Source of the DNA: Eggerthella sinensis
GTDB lineage: Bacteria; Actinomycetota; Coriobacteriia; Coriobacteriales; Eggerthellaceae
NCBI RefSeq assembly: GCF_003339815.1
Contig: NZ_PPTT01000001.1
Span: forward strand, 1 to 64,000
Direction of reading: 5' to 3'
DNA length: 64,000 bases
Of the stretch, positions 35,234 through 44,976 are shown one piece after another. Every line of letters starts with the position of its first letter. Within the stretch, counting starts at the first letter, position 1. The notes beneath the pieces were generated by a model. The model had not been told where the DNA came from, searched no databases, and was given only the letters and a program-made list of their open reading frames with translations. The position numbers were made by a program, and so were the translations under genes.

Positions 35234-35770
35234 TCACCTCACGTAGTAGATTTTCGAAGCGGTCAGATTGTCGGCGAGCGGCTGCGCATGGTAGCGCGCA
35301 ATTGCTTGGTTGATCTCGCTGTTCGGATCATCGAGGTCGCCGAAGATGCGCGCGCCCGAGATGCAGGTTCCCACGCACGCCGGCGGGTTGCCCGGATTCT
35401 CGCCGTCCCAGCAGAAGCGGCACTTCTCCACCACGCCGGTGGATTCTTGCACGATGCGGGCGTCGTAGGGACACGCGGCCATGCAGTACTTGCATCCGAT
35501 GCACTTCTCCGCATCCACCAGCACCACGCCGGAGTCGGTGATGTAGGTGGCGTGCGTCGGGCACACGGCGGCGCAGGGCGCGTCTTCGCAGTGCATGCAC
35601 TGGGTGGGCACGATCTCGTTGTAGACGTTGGGGTACTCCCCCGTCTCGATCTCGTGGTACTTGATGAACGACTCCCCCGTTTCCAGATGGTTCTTCATCT
35701 GGCAGGCGATGCGGCAGGCCGAGCAGCCGACGCACTTTTTCGTGTTGATGAGCATTCCGTAGCGTGCCAT
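35234..35770 (-). CDS. PsrB/PhsB-like ferredoxin subunit, module 1
   Basis: A 178-aa subunit with four cluster motifs: CVGCSACRIACQM, CMHCEDAPCAAVCP, CIGCKYCMAACPYD and CRFCWDGENPGNPPACVGTC. It bridges the molybdoenzyme and the NrfD anchor. It starts one nucleotide after the catalytic subunit's stop. A close paralogue lies at 41430, with nearly identical Cys regions and C-terminal YYVR. Confidence 0.88.
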   Translation of the reverse strand: MARYGMLINTKKCVGCSACRIACQMKNHLETGESFIKYHEIETGEYPNVYNEIVPTQCMHCEDAPCAAVCPTHATYITDSGVVLVDAEKCIGCKYCMAACPYDARIVQESTGVVEKCRFCWDGENPGNPPACVGTCISGARIFGDLDDPNSEINQAIARYHAQPLADNLTASKIYYVR

Positions 35771-35771
35771 G

Positions 35772-37967
35772 TTACGCCTCCACCTTCTTCACCGTAACGG
35801 CCACTTCCTGGCTCATCATGGAGCCCACGCCCGGTTCGGCGTCGAGGGGAATGAAGTCGTTCAGGCTGATGCCGTACTGATACGCGCGGGTCTGGGTCGG
35901 CGAATCTCCGCCGTAGTGCGTGGGCAGGAACACCACGCCGGGCTTGAGGCGCTGCGTCACGCGCACCTCCACCTGGCCGGTGTGCTCGCTCGAGGCCACC
36001 TCCACGGTATCGCCCGTCTGCACGCCCAGCTGCTCGGCGTCCTTCGCGGCCATCCACAGGCGCTCCATGTGGTACTCGCGCGAGATGGCGTTGAGCGCTT
36101 CGATGTTCTGCGTCATGGTGTGGGAGTGGATGCCCTGCTTGCCGCCGATGATGGAGAACTCGCCGTCCTTCGGGGTCACCTTGCGCGGCACCCAGCCGAT
36201 CACCGGGTTGAGGCCGGCGTCGCCCACCTTGTCGGTTTTGAACTCGAACTTGCCGGAGGTCGTCTTGAACGTGGGCACGCCATACTGGAAGTTCGGGTCG
36301 GGCAGCTCGATCACGCCGTCCTTCTTCATCTGGTCGAGGGTCACGCCCACGGTGGCCAGCTGCGCTTCAGCCCAATCCTCGGCCGTGAACTGGAAGTACT
36401 CGCCCACGCCGCACGCTTCGGCCAGGCCGTTGAAAATCTCGTCGCAGGTTTTCGTCTCGGGATGAATCTTGTCCAGCACCACGGTGCGCATGCCCACGAA
36501 GTGCTTCTTGCCGCCCACGAACTCGGGCAGCTCGAGGCGCTCGAGGTAGGTGACCTCGGGCAGGACGTAGTCGGACTGCAGCGCGGTCTCGGACATCTGC
36601 ACGTCGATGGTGACCACGAGGTCGGTCTTCTCGAAGGCCTCGGTCCACTTCTTCGGCTGCGCGTAGCCCTTCGCAGCGTTCGAGTTGTAGAAGAACAGGC
36701 CCTTCATCTCGCCGTTCAGCGCGGCCTGCAGCGCGGCGACGTTCGTGCCGGCGCTCGCGAGGGCCAGCGGGTACTCCGCGTCGCCCACGCGCTTGGCTTC
36801 CGGCTTCGCCGGGGCCTTGAAGCGGGCGTCCTCGATGGCGCCGGCCTTCGGGGACGACGTGAGCAGCGCGCCGCCCTTCGCGCCCCAGCTGCCCAACAGG
36901 GCGTTGATGGCCGCGATGGCGCGGGCGGTGTCGAACGAGTTGTTGTACGAGCAGCCGATGACCGCGCGCCAACCCGACTCGACGGAGGCCGCCGGGGCCG
37001 CCTTCGCCATGGCGCGGGCAAGCTCTTCGATGGTTGCAGCCGGGATGTCGGTGATCTTCTCGGCCCAGGTCGGCGTGTACTCCTTGGTCTGCGCGGCGAA
37101 CTCGTCGAAGCCGTACGTGTTCTGCTCGACGAAGTCGTGATCGTAGAGGTCCTCTTCGATGAGCACGTTCGCCATGGCCAGGAGCAGCGCGAGGTCGGTG
37201 CCGGGGTTGATGGGCACCCAATCGCTGGCGAAGATGCCGGAGTTGTTGAGGCGCGGGTCCACGATGACGATGCGCGTGCCGTTCTCAGCCGCGTCGGCCA
37301 GGCTCTGCACCGACGAGGGGCGGATGCCGTCGCCGTAGCTGCGGCCGATGAACAGCACCATCTTCGCGTTGGCGAAGTCGTTGGAGAACCCGGTGGCGCC
37401 GATGGTGAGCTGGTAGGCGCTTTCCTTCGACAGGTTGCACGACGAGGAGTGCGCGTACACGTTGGCCGAGCCGAGCGCGTTCATGAAGCGCGCGGAGTAC
37501 TGCTTGCCCGACGGGCGCGGGTCCTGGATGATGGCCAGCGACTCGGGGCCGTTCTTCTCGATGATGGCCTTCGTCTTCTCGCCGATCTCCTTGAACGCGG
37601 TGTCCCAGTCGATGGGCTCGAACGAGCCGTCGTCCTTGCGGCGCATGGGCTGCGTCACGCGCTCGTCGGAGTACGCCATCTGGGCAAGGCCGTGGCCGCG
37701 TCCGCAGATGCGGCCTTTCGCGTACGGATGCCCCTCGTTGCCGCGCAGCGTCCACAGCTGGCCGTCCACCGTGGTGGCCACGAGGCCGCACTTGCTCGAG
37801 CAGCCGTTGCACAGCGACGGAGCGGTTTTGGTCGCGGACGGTTCGTCCGCTACGGCGCGCTCTGCCTGCCATGAGCCGAGCGAGATGGAACCCGCGGCGC
37901 AGGCGAGCGCGGCCGTAGCGGCCGAACCCTTGAGGAACGTTCTACGCGATACCGTTGTCTCCCTCAT
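35772..37967 (-). CDS. PsrA/PhsA-like molybdopterin reductase, module 1
   Basis: A 731-aa Mo-bisPGD catalytic subunit of the polysulfide/thiosulfate reductase type. The Tat signal is VSRRTFLKG (residues 6-14). The [4Fe-4S] ligands are Cys53, Cys56, Cys60 and Cys88 (CNGCSSKC, then RICGRGHG). Cys177 in SSSCNLSKES is the likely Mo ligand. VDPRLNNSGIFASDWVPINP marks the pterin site. Length fits PsrA/PhsA (about 750 aa). Substrate could be polysulfide, thiosulfate or another small acceptor. The start ATG follows GGGAGGAAAGGA. The TorD-like gene 44 bp upstream is probably co-transcribed. Confidence 0.87.
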   Translation of the reverse strand: MRETTVSRRTFLKGSAATAALACAAGSISLGSWQAERAVADEPSATKTAPSLCNGCSSKCGLVATTVDGQLWTLRGNEGHPYAKGRICGRGHGLAQMAYSDERVTQPMRRKDDGSFEPIDWDTAFKEIGEKTKAIIEKNGPESLAIIQDPRPSGKQYSARFMNALGSANVYAHSSSCNLSKESAYQLTIGATGFSNDFANAKMVLFIGRSYGDGIRPSSVQSLADAAENGTRIVIVDPRLNNSGIFASDWVPINPGTDLALLLAMANVLIEEDLYDHDFVEQNTYGFDEFAAQTKEYTPTWAEKITDIPAATIEELARAMAKAAPAASVESGWRAVIGCSYNNSFDTARAIAAINALLGSWGAKGGALLTSSPKAGAIEDARFKAPAKPEAKRVGDAEYPLALASAGTNVAALQAALNGEMKGLFFYNSNAAKGYAQPKKWTEAFEKTDLVVTIDVQMSETALQSDYVLPEVTYLERLELPEFVGGKKHFVGMRTVVLDKIHPETKTCDEIFNGLAEACGVGEYFQFTAEDWAEAQLATVGVTLDQMKKDGVIELPDPNFQYGVPTFKTTSGKFEFKTDKVGDAGLNPVIGWVPRKVTPKDGEFSIIGGKQGIHSHTMTQNIEALNAISREYHMERLWMAAKDAEQLGVQTGDTVEVASSEHTGQVEVRVTQRLKPGVVFLPTHYGGDSPTQTRAYQYGISLNDFIPLDAEPGVGSMMSQEVAVTVKKVEA

Positions 37968-38011
37968 TCCTTTCCTCCCTTTCTTGCAGTTCAACTCGTC
38001 TTATCTATCGC

Positions 38012-38704
38012 TTATCGTCCCGCATGAAACAGGGGGACGGGGTTGCTGCATCCGTGCGGCGCCTCGGTTCGCTCATTCAGAATGGCGCGGGTAATCGAGG
38101 TCACCAGCGCAAGGAGCGCCCGCAGAAACGCGATGCCGTCGAGCAGGGTGCGGCGGCGTTGGTCGATCAGGGCGCCGTTGTGCGCCACCATGTCGGCCCG
38201 ATTGGCAAGCGCTGCGTCGTAGTCGTCGAGCCAGTCGACGTGGTCATGCACGAGCTGTCGGGCGGCCTCCTCGTTGCCCGCCTCGAGCACGAGCGACAGC
38301 AGTTCGAGCTCGAGGGTGAGGTGATCGGGCATGGAGGCGAAGGACGCGGGCACGTCGATGGAAAGCTGGCGGTACAGGGCCGACATATGCCGCGCCGCAT
38401 CGCCCATGTAGAGGCCGCGCGTGGCGCCGAACGCGTTGCCCTCCTGCGAGGACCACGGCTTGTACAGCGATTCCACGGGCATGGCGGCAAGCGGCATGCC
38501 GGGCATGAGCAGTTCGTTTTGGAACGAGGAACGAACCGGCCATGCGGGAAGCGCAAGCGCGGCGCCCGCCGTGTCGCCCGCCGCGGCACGCACGTCCTGC
38601 CATGCGGCGTTTCGCAGCACCTGACCGTATTCCTCATCCTTCAGGTGAGAAAACAGCGGCGCAATGAGCGATAATAGGAAAGCTGTGTTGTTCATGGCTC
38701 GCAC
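38012..38704 (-). CDS. TorD-like chaperone, module 1
   Basis: A 230-aa helical protein of the TorD/DmsD/NarJ class. Recognisable segments are MPGMPLAAMPVESLYKPW, ATRGLYMGDAARHMSALY and MPDHLTLELELLSLVLEAG, the last being the PDHLxxELE signature. It should bind the Tat signal of the reductase at 35772. GTG 38704 has AAAGGA 7 nt upstream; the ATG three codons later has none at a usable distance. It is the first gene of a minus-strand torD-psrA-psrB-psrC operon. Confidence 0.78.
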   Translation of the reverse strand: MRAMNNTAFLLSLIAPLFSHLKDEEYGQVLRNAAWQDVRAAAGDTAGAALALPAWPVRSSFQNELLMPGMPLAAMPVESLYKPWSSQEGNAFGATRGLYMGDAARHMSALYRQLSIDVPASFASMPDHLTLELELLSLVLEAGNEEAARQLVHDHVDWLDDYDAALANRADMVAHNGALIDQRRRTLLDGIAFLRALLALVTSITRAILNERTEAPHGCSNPVPLFHAGR

Positions 38705-38873
38705 GGTTTCGTCCTTTCTCGTTGCCGCCCATCCTAGGCGCGGCGGCGAAAGGCCGGGTAATCAGTTTCTGGTGATTTCGTTATTTCACCTGATGAATAG
38801 GGATTTTTTCGCAAGTAGAACGGGACGTCGGTACCGGGTTGTTACGCGTCCGTTGACCAAGAGGGGGATGGAT

Positions 38874-40469
38874 TTGAGCACTCGGCTGGCGGTCGGACGC
38901 GATCGACGCAGCATGCGCATGGTGTGGAAGACGCTCCGGCTGCGCCACATCGGGCTCGCGTTTTTCTGGGCGTGCAGCATGCTCACCTTCCGCAGCTCCA
39001 TCCTGCTGCAAGGCCCCGCGGACACGCCCGAGCTCGAGACGTTCGTCGTGCTCGTCTCGTTCGTGGCGAACATGACCACCCTGTTCGCCATCGCGGCGTT
39101 CATGGAACGCGACCCCCGCACGTTCGACCGCCTGCCCGGCTGGCTGTTCTGCGCGTTCATCATCGTGGGCCTCGTGGTGATCGACGTGGCAGGACGCTGC
39201 GGCAACGAAGCGGTCATGCTCGCGCTGCTGATAGGCGGCTCGGCGCTTGCCGGCGTGGGATACGGTTACTTTTGGGGAAGCTGGGCCGAATACTTCGGGC
39301 GCATGCACCCCTCGCGCACCTCGTTCTACATCCCCGTGGCGTTTCTGCTCACGGCTGCGCTATTCCTGGGCATCTCGCTGGCGGCCGAGTACGAGAGCGC
39401 GCCGCCGCTGCTGCTCATGCTGCCGTTGCCCGTCCTGTCGCTTCTCTGTCTGCGCCGCTGCCATGCCGAGGTTCCCGACGGGAACTACGCGCGCACCACG
39501 AATTCCAAGCGCTACCTCACGGCGCTCGCCTCGCTCGTCACGCTTATCGTGGCAAGCCTCGTGCTATCGCTGCTGTTCGGCCTCGTGTGGGAGATGACGG
39601 TGCTGTCGGTGAACTCGGTGAACGAGGCCCACCAGGCGCCGCTCGTGGCGAACCTCGTGGTGGCCGTGCTGCTCATCGCCCTCGTGCTGTACGCGCACAA
39701 GCGCTTAGACCTGGCGCTGGCGTACCGCGTCATCGTGCCCGTCATCGTCATCCTCTTCGCGGTGCTGCCGTTTTTCTGGGAGACGAGCCCCATCGTGCTC
39801 AACGCCGTGATGAGCGCGAGCTACGGCGCGTTCGACGTGATCATCTGGTACATGGTGGCGTCGAGCGCCTACGACTTCGCGGTTTCGGGCTTCGTCATCG
39901 GCGGCATCGTGCGCGCGCTGTCCATCCTCGCGCGCCTCATAGGCATCGGCATCGGGTACCTGCTCATGCTCATACCGAACAGCTCGTCGCTGCTCATCGT
40001 GGGCGTGTCGGTGGGCGCCATCTACGTGCTGGCCGCATTGGGCCTGTTCTACGGCACGCGGCGCAAGCCGTCGGTGCTCGAGGCAGCGCGCGCCGAAGCG
40101 GGCGCGGGCGAGCTGACGGCGGGCGAGACGGCGGAGCACTCCCCCGCAGGCGCGGTTGCGCCCGTCCCCGCGACTCCGGCCGCACCCGCAATGCCGCAAG
40201 CCCCCGCGGCTCCTACCCCGGCGCAGGCCGTCCCCGCCGCGCCCCCATCCGAGGACGCCGTCTTCGAGATGATCGCCGAGGACTTCAGCCTGACGCGCCG
40301 CGAGGCCGAGCTGCTGCCCTTCATCGCCCGCGGGCGGTCGGCGCGCGTCATCGCCGACGCGCTGTTCGTGTCGGAGAACACCATCCGCACGCACACCCGC
40401 CGCATCTTGGAAAAGACCGACCTCCACTCCAAGCAAGAAGTGATCGACCTCATCGAACGCTACCGGTAG
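38874..40469 (+). CDS. Membrane-spanning LuxR-family regulator, module 1
   Basis: A 531-aa protein with about twelve hydrophobic segments to residue 405, a Pro/Ala-rich linker (PAAPTPAQAVPAAPP region) and a LuxR helix-turn-helix (LTRREAELLPFIARGRSARV, then SENTIRTHTRRILEK). It is divergent from the torD-psrABC operon and probably its regulator. Nearly identical at the N-terminus (RRSMRMVWKTLRLRH-GLAF) to the regulator at 45129. TTG 38874 has GAGGGGG 6 nt upstream; the ATG at 38868 abuts the G-run, so the TTG is favoured. Confidence 0.8.
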   Translation: MSTRLAVGRDRRSMRMVWKTLRLRHIGLAFFWACSMLTFRSSILLQGPADTPELETFVVLVSFVANMTTLFAIAAFMERDPRTFDRLPGWLFCAFIIVGLVVIDVAGRCGNEAVMLALLIGGSALAGVGYGYFWGSWAEYFGRMHPSRTSFYIPVAFLLTAALFLGISLAAEYESAPPLLLMLPLPVLSLLCLRRCHAEVPDGNYARTTNSKRYLTALASLVTLIVASLVLSLLFGLVWEMTVLSVNSVNEAHQAPLVANLVVAVLLIALVLYAHKRLDLALAYRVIVPVIVILFAVLPFFWETSPIVLNAVMSASYGAFDVIIWYMVASSAYDFAVSGFVIGGIVRALSILARLIGIGIGYLLMLIPNSSSLLIVGVSVGAIYVLAALGLFYGTRRKPSVLEAARAEAGAGELTAGETAEHSPAGAVAPVPATPAAPAMPQAPAAPTPAQAVPAAPPSEDAVFEMIAEDFSLTRREAELLPFIARGRSARVIADALFVSENTIRTHTRRILEKTDLHSKQEVIDLIERYR

Positions 40470-40473
40470 ACGC

Positions 40474-40511
40474 AAAAAGACGGGCGCCGCGGAGAGGGTG
40501 CGGCGCCCGTC
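40474..40511. terminator. Shared terminator between LuxR gene and module 2
   Basis: Perfect 12-bp arms (40479-40490 and 40500-40511). On the minus strand the stem is followed by TTTTT and so ends the psrC-like transcript of module 2. It lies 10 bp past the stop of the converging LuxR gene and may end that transcript too. Confidence 0.72.
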
Positions 40512-40556
40512 GGGTAATGCGTATGATGCGCGCGTACGTTCGACGCAGCGGCGGCG

Positions 40557-41423
40557 CTAGAGGTACAGCACCGGCAGCGCGGCGAGCACCACGAGCAGGC
40601 GCAGCAGGAAGCCGCCCACGAGCACGCCCGCCTCGCCGATGATGCTCACGGCCATGGACGTCATGGACGTTTCCACGCGCTTCGTGATGAACACCGGATA
40701 GCCCTCGATGAGGAACGGCGCCACCAAACCCAGCAGCACGATGCCGCCCCAGAACGCCGGTGCGTAGTGCCCCATGACGAGCGACTGCACCGACGCGGCG
40801 CCTTCCACGCTGCCCGCGCTCACGATGATGAGCATGGTTGCCAGCACCACCATCTCGATGGCCGACAGGATGACGTGCGACTTCTTGATGAGCCACATCT
40901 GCTCGAAGCGCTCGCGGTCAACGATCAGCCCCACGAGCGACGTGGCCGCAAGGCCCGCCGACAGCGCCGACACCACGAACAGGATGGGCAGCACCGCGTT
41001 GTTCCACAGCGGATACGCCTTCACCACGCCCAGCAGGAAGCCCGTGTAGGCCGCCACCGCGAACGCGGCTACCACGCCGATCCACGTGAGCCACTTCGGC
41101 ACGGGCTTCTTCAACACCTCGAGCAGTGCCGACACGAGCGCCACCGGCATGAACACGCAGATGAAGTACACGCCCAGCGTCATCACCGAACCGGGGTTCG
41201 CGATGAGCCACACGAAACGCAGCGGGTTGTGCAGCCCGGCTTCGGCGTCGAAGATGAGCATGACCAGGCCGATGGCCAGAAACACGGGAGCGATGATGCG
41301 GCCGGCCACGCGCATCTTCACGCTGTCAGGGTACTTGGCCTCGACGAACGCGGCCGTCAGGAACGCGCCGGCCGACGCGCCGGCCAGAAACAGGTACCAA
41401 GCGATAAGGGGTCCCCATACCAT
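40557..41423 (-). CDS. NrfD/PsrC-like membrane anchor, module 2
   Basis: A 288-aa eight-helix anchor, the same length as and about 87% identical by eye to the protein at 34361. The helices and the HNPLRFVWLIANPGSVMTLG stretch are conserved. It accepts menaquinol electrons for the module 2 reductase. Anchors are the most conserved part of the two modules, so the two enzymes may tap the quinone pool identically. Confidence 0.88.
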   Translation of the reverse strand: MVWGPLIAWYLFLAGASAGAFLTAAFVEAKYPDSVKMRVAGRIIAPVFLAIGLVMLIFDAEAGLHNPLRFVWLIANPGSVMTLGVYFICVFMPVALVSALLEVLKKPVPKWLTWIGVVAAFAVAAYTGFLLGVVKAYPLWNNAVLPILFVVSALSAGLAATSLVGLIVDRERFEQMWLIKKSHVILSAIEMVVLATMLIIVSAGSVEGAASVQSLVMGHYAPAFWGGIVLLGLVAPFLIEGYPVFITKRVETSMTSMAVSIIGEAGVLVGGFLLRLLVVLAALPVLYL

Positions 41424-41429
41424 TGTTCA

Positions 41430-41963
41430 TCACCTCACGTAGTAGATCTTGGATTCGGTCAGATTGCTCGCGAGCGGTTGCGCGTTGGAGCGAGCGATGG
41501 CCTTCGAGATCTCGCTCTCAGGATCGTCCAGGTCGCCGAAGATGCGCGCGCCCGTGATGCAGGTGCCCACGCACGCCGGCGGGTTGCCCGGCTCGCCCTC
41601 GTACCAGCAGAAGCGGCACTTCTCCACCACGCCCGAGTGCAGCTGCACGCGCACGCCGTACGGACACGCGGCCATGCAGTACTTGCAGCCGATGCACTTC
41701 TCCTCTTCCACCAGCACCACGCCCGAATCGGTGGTGTAGGTGGCGTGCGTCGGGCATACCGACGCGCACGGGGCGTTCTCGCAGTGCATGCACTGCACGG
41801 GCACGTTCTCGGCGTACACGCTGGGGTATGTCCCGGTTTCCAGCTCCTCGTAGTGGATGAACGCCTTGTCGGAGTCCAACCCGTTGATCATCTGGCAGGC
41901 CACGCGGCAGGCGTAGCACCCCACGCACTTCTTCGTGTTGATGAGCATTCCGTAACGCGCCAT
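41430..41963 (-). CDS. PsrB/PhsB-like ferredoxin subunit, module 2
   Basis: A 177-aa subunit with CVGCYACRVACQM, CMHCENAPCASVCP, CIGCKYCMAACPYG and CRFCWYEGEPGNPPACVGTC. One residue shorter than its module 1 counterpart, with the change near residue 113. Start one nucleotide after the catalytic stop, exactly as in module 1. Confidence 0.88.
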   Translation of the reverse strand: MARYGMLINTKKCVGCYACRVACQMINGLDSDKAFIHYEELETGTYPSVYAENVPVQCMHCENAPCASVCPTHATYTTDSGVVLVEEEKCIGCKYCMAACPYGVRVQLHSGVVEKCRFCWYEGEPGNPPACVGTCITGARIFGDLDDPESEISKAIARSNAQPLASNLTESKIYYVR

Positions 41964-41964
41964 G

Positions 41965-44154
41965 TTATGCCTCCACCTTCTTCACCGTAACGGCCACTTC
42001 CTGGCTCATGGTCGAACCGACGCCCGGCTCGCCGCCGTGGAACGGCACGAACTCCGTCATGCTGATGCCGTACTCGTAGGCACGCGACTGGTACGGAGAC
42101 GACCCGCCGTAGTGCGTGGGCAGGTACAGCACGCCCGGCTTGAGACGCTCGGTTACCTTGCACCGCACCTGGCCGGTATGCTCGCTCGACGCCACCTCCA
42201 CGAGGTCGCCGTCGGCGATGCCGCGGTCCGCCGCATCCTTCGAGCTCATCCACACGCGCTCCAGGTTGTACTCGCGCGAGATGGCGTTGAGGGCCTCGAT
42301 GTTCTGCGTCATGGTGTGGGAGTGGATGGCCTGCTTGCCGCCGATGAAGTGCAGCTCGTCGCCCTGCGGCATGACAAGGCGCTCCACGTAGCCGATGACG
42401 GGGTTGAGCCCCGCAGCACCCGCCTTATCGCTGGTGAACTGGTACTTCTCGGTGGGCGTTTTGAACGCGGGCACACCGTACTCGAACTTCTTGGACGTCA
42501 CGTCCACGATGCCCTTCTCCTTGAGCTCGTCGAAGCTCACGCCGAGCGTGTCCATTTCGGCGCGCGCCAGATCCTCGACGGTGAAGTCGAAGTACTGGCC
42601 CACCCCGCAGGCCTGCGCGAGGCCCGTGAAAATCTCGTCGCAGGGCAGCGTGTCGGGATGCACGCGGTCGAGCGCCTGAGCGCGCAGGGCCACGAACTGC
42701 TTCTTGCCGCCGATGTAGTCGGGGGCCTCCATGCGCTCGAGGTAGGTGCACTCGGGCAGCACGTAGTCGGCCTGCATGGCCGTCTCCGACATCTGCACGT
42801 CGATGGCCACCATGAGGTCGAGCTTCTCGAAGGCCTCGGCCCACACCTTGGGCTGGGCGTAGCCCTTTGCCGCGTTGGAGTTGTAGAAGAACAGGCCCTT
42901 GATGCGGCCGTCGAGGGCGGCTTCGAGGGCGGCGATGTTCGAGCCCGAGCTGCTCACCGCGCCGTACTCCTTGTCGCCGATGCGCTTGGCCTCGGGTTTC
43001 GGCGGAGCGGCGAACCGCTCGTCAGCGATGTCGCCGGCCTTCGGCGAGCCCGTGAGCAGCGCGCCACCCTTCTGGCCCCACGACCCCAGCAACGTGTTCA
43101 CAGCCGTCACGGCGCGGGCCGTGTCGAACGAGTTCTTGTACGCGCAGCCGAACGCGGCGCGCCAGCTCGCCTCCACCGCGGCGGCCGGTGCGGCGGCAGC
43201 AAGCGCCTGCGCCAGCTCGCGGATGGTGTCGGCGGGCACGTCGCAGATGCCTTCGGCCCATTCGGGCGTGTAGGTTTTGGCCTGCGCGGCGAACTCGTCG
43301 AAGCCCACCGTGTACTGCTCGACGAACTCGTGATCGTAGAGGTCCTCTTCGATGAGCACGTTGCAGATGCCCATGAGCAGCGCCAGGTCGGTGCCGGGGT
43401 TGACGGGCACCCAGTCGGTGGCGAAGATGCCGGCGTTGTTGAGGCGCGGGTCGACGATGACCACGCGCGTGCCGGCCTCGGCGGCGTCGGCCAAGCTCAT
43501 GGCATGGGACGGGCGAATGCCGTCGCCGTAGCTGCGGCCGATGAACATCACCATCTTGCACGAGGCGAAGTCCACCGAGTAGTTCGACGCGCCGATGGTC
43601 TCGGCGAAGCCGGCTTCCTTGGACAGGTTGCACGCCGCCGCATGCGTGTAGATGTTCGCGGAGCCCAGCGCGTTCATGAAGCGCTTCGTGTAGTACTTGC
43701 CCGACGGGCGCGGGTCGTGGATGAGCGCCAGCGACTCGGGGCCGCTTGCCGCCACGATGGCCTGCACCTTCTCGCCGATCTCCCGGAACGCGGTGTCCCA
43801 GTCGATGGGCTCGAACTCGCCGTTTTCCGTACGGCGCAGGGGCTGCGTGACGCGCTCCTCGTTGTAGGCCATCTGCGCGAAGCCATGGCCGCGGGCGCAC
43901 AGCTTGCCCTTCGAATACGGATGCTGCTCGCTGCCGTTCAGCGTGAACAGCGTCCCGCCCAACGTGGTGGCCATCAGGCCGCACTTGCTCGAGCAGCCGT
44001 TGCACAGCGACGGCGTGACCGCGCGGTCGCCTCCGGCCGCATGCGCCTCATCGGCGCGCCACGCGCTCAGCGAAAGCGTCCCGACCGCGCCCAGCGACGC
44101 AGCCGCGGCCGATCCCTTCAGAAACGTCCTGCGCGAAACCGTAGAATCGAACAT
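41965..44154 (-). CDS. PsrA/PhsA-like molybdopterin reductase, module 2
   Basis: A 729-aa catalytic subunit. Tat signal VSRRTFLKG at residues 6-14. The [4Fe-4S] ligands are Cys51, Cys54, Cys58 and Cys86. The likely Mo ligand is Cys175 (HAAACNLSKEAGFAETIG). It aligns end to end with the module 1 enzyme but is more diverged than the anchor, including around the Mo-ligand loop (HAAACNLSKEAGFAE against HSSSCNLSKESAYQL). Different substrate preference is therefore possible. ATG 44154 follows AAGGAGGAGG. Confidence 0.87.
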   Translation of the reverse strand: MFDSTVSRRTFLKGSAAAASLGAVGTLSLSAWRADEAHAAGGDRAVTPSLCNGCSSKCGLMATTLGGTLFTLNGSEQHPYSKGKLCARGHGFAQMAYNEERVTQPLRRTENGEFEPIDWDTAFREIGEKVQAIVAASGPESLALIHDPRPSGKYYTKRFMNALGSANIYTHAAACNLSKEAGFAETIGASNYSVDFASCKMVMFIGRSYGDGIRPSHAMSLADAAEAGTRVVIVDPRLNNAGIFATDWVPVNPGTDLALLMGICNVLIEEDLYDHEFVEQYTVGFDEFAAQAKTYTPEWAEGICDVPADTIRELAQALAAAAPAAAVEASWRAAFGCAYKNSFDTARAVTAVNTLLGSWGQKGGALLTGSPKAGDIADERFAAPPKPEAKRIGDKEYGAVSSSGSNIAALEAALDGRIKGLFFYNSNAAKGYAQPKVWAEAFEKLDLMVAIDVQMSETAMQADYVLPECTYLERMEAPDYIGGKKQFVALRAQALDRVHPDTLPCDEIFTGLAQACGVGQYFDFTVEDLARAEMDTLGVSFDELKEKGIVDVTSKKFEYGVPAFKTPTEKYQFTSDKAGAAGLNPVIGYVERLVMPQGDELHFIGGKQAIHSHTMTQNIEALNAISREYNLERVWMSSKDAADRGIADGDLVEVASSEHTGQVRCKVTERLKPGVLYLPTHYGGSSPYQSRAYEYGISMTEFVPFHGGEPGVGSTMSQEVAVTVKKVEA

Positions 44155-44231
44155 TCCTCCTCCTTACCATCTCGTCGTACTGTCTGCGTCGCACGCGAGC
44201 GCGCAACGCCCTCCCTACCGATGAGCGTTTC

Positions 44232-44930
44232 TCACGCCGCATTCGCAGCCCATGCGTGCACCGCACGGTCCATCGAGCGGACCATCGTGCGCATGAAGGC
44301 GATGCCCTGCGCGAGGTCGCGGCGCTTGGTCATATCGAATGCCGGGGCGTCTGCCGCCTGCTCTGCACGAGCGGCAAGCATGGCGTCGTAGGCGCCCAGC
44401 CAGTCGAAGTGATCGCACACGAGCGTGCGCGCCGCCGACGCATCATCGGCTTCGAGAAAGAACGCCTCAAGCTCGAGCAGCAGCGCGAGGTGATCGGGCA
44501 TGGCCGCGAACCCCTCGGGCACGCTCAGCCCGCAGGCGGCGTACAGCGCCCGCACGTGCCGGGCCGACTCGCCGCCGTACATGCCCCGCGCGGCGCGCAC
44601 CGTGCCGTCGGGACCGCACCACGGTTTGTGCAGCGATTCCACCGGCAGCGCCGCCAACGGCAGCCCGGCAACCAGCACGTCGCGGCCAAGCGCGCGGCGA
44701 GCCGCGTCGCTCGGCGGCGCAACCGCCTCGCCCGACAGGCACGCGAGCACCTCGCACACGGCGCGCACCGAGGCTTCGTCGGCAGCTTCGAGACCTTCCC
44801 GGGTCAGCAGCGGCGCGACGGCAACGCAAGCCGCCTGCAGCAGACGTGCGGAGGGGATGATGTCGGTGGGCGTGGCGGGCTCGGCGGACAGGGCTGGTGC
44901 GTGGGGCGCGATGGGTGCGTTCGGATTCAC
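44232..44930 (-). CDS. TorD-like chaperone, module 2
   Basis: A 232-aa helical chaperone. It shares the framework of the module 1 protein (AGLPLAALPVESLHKPW, ARGMYGGESARHVRALY, MPDHLALLLELEAFFLEAD, DHFDWLGAYDAML) but is otherwise much diverged, as expected if each chaperone is tuned to its own reductase. The first 30 residues are Pro/Ala-rich. GTG 44930 has AAGGA about 5 nt upstream; the frame is open to a TTG at 44954. Confidence 0.78.
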   Translation of the reverse strand: MNPNAPIAPHAPALSAEPATPTDIIPSARLLQAACVAVAPLLTREGLEAADEASVRAVCEVLACLSGEAVAPPSDAARRALGRDVLVAGLPLAALPVESLHKPWCGPDGTVRAARGMYGGESARHVRALYAACGLSVPEGFAAMPDHLALLLELEAFFLEADDASAARTLVCDHFDWLGAYDAMLAARAEQAADAPAFDMTKRRDLAQGIAFMRTMVRSMDRAVHAWAANAA

Positions 44931-44976
44931 GGGCGTCCTTTCTCGTCGCCGCAAAACCCTAACCCCAGCGAATCAC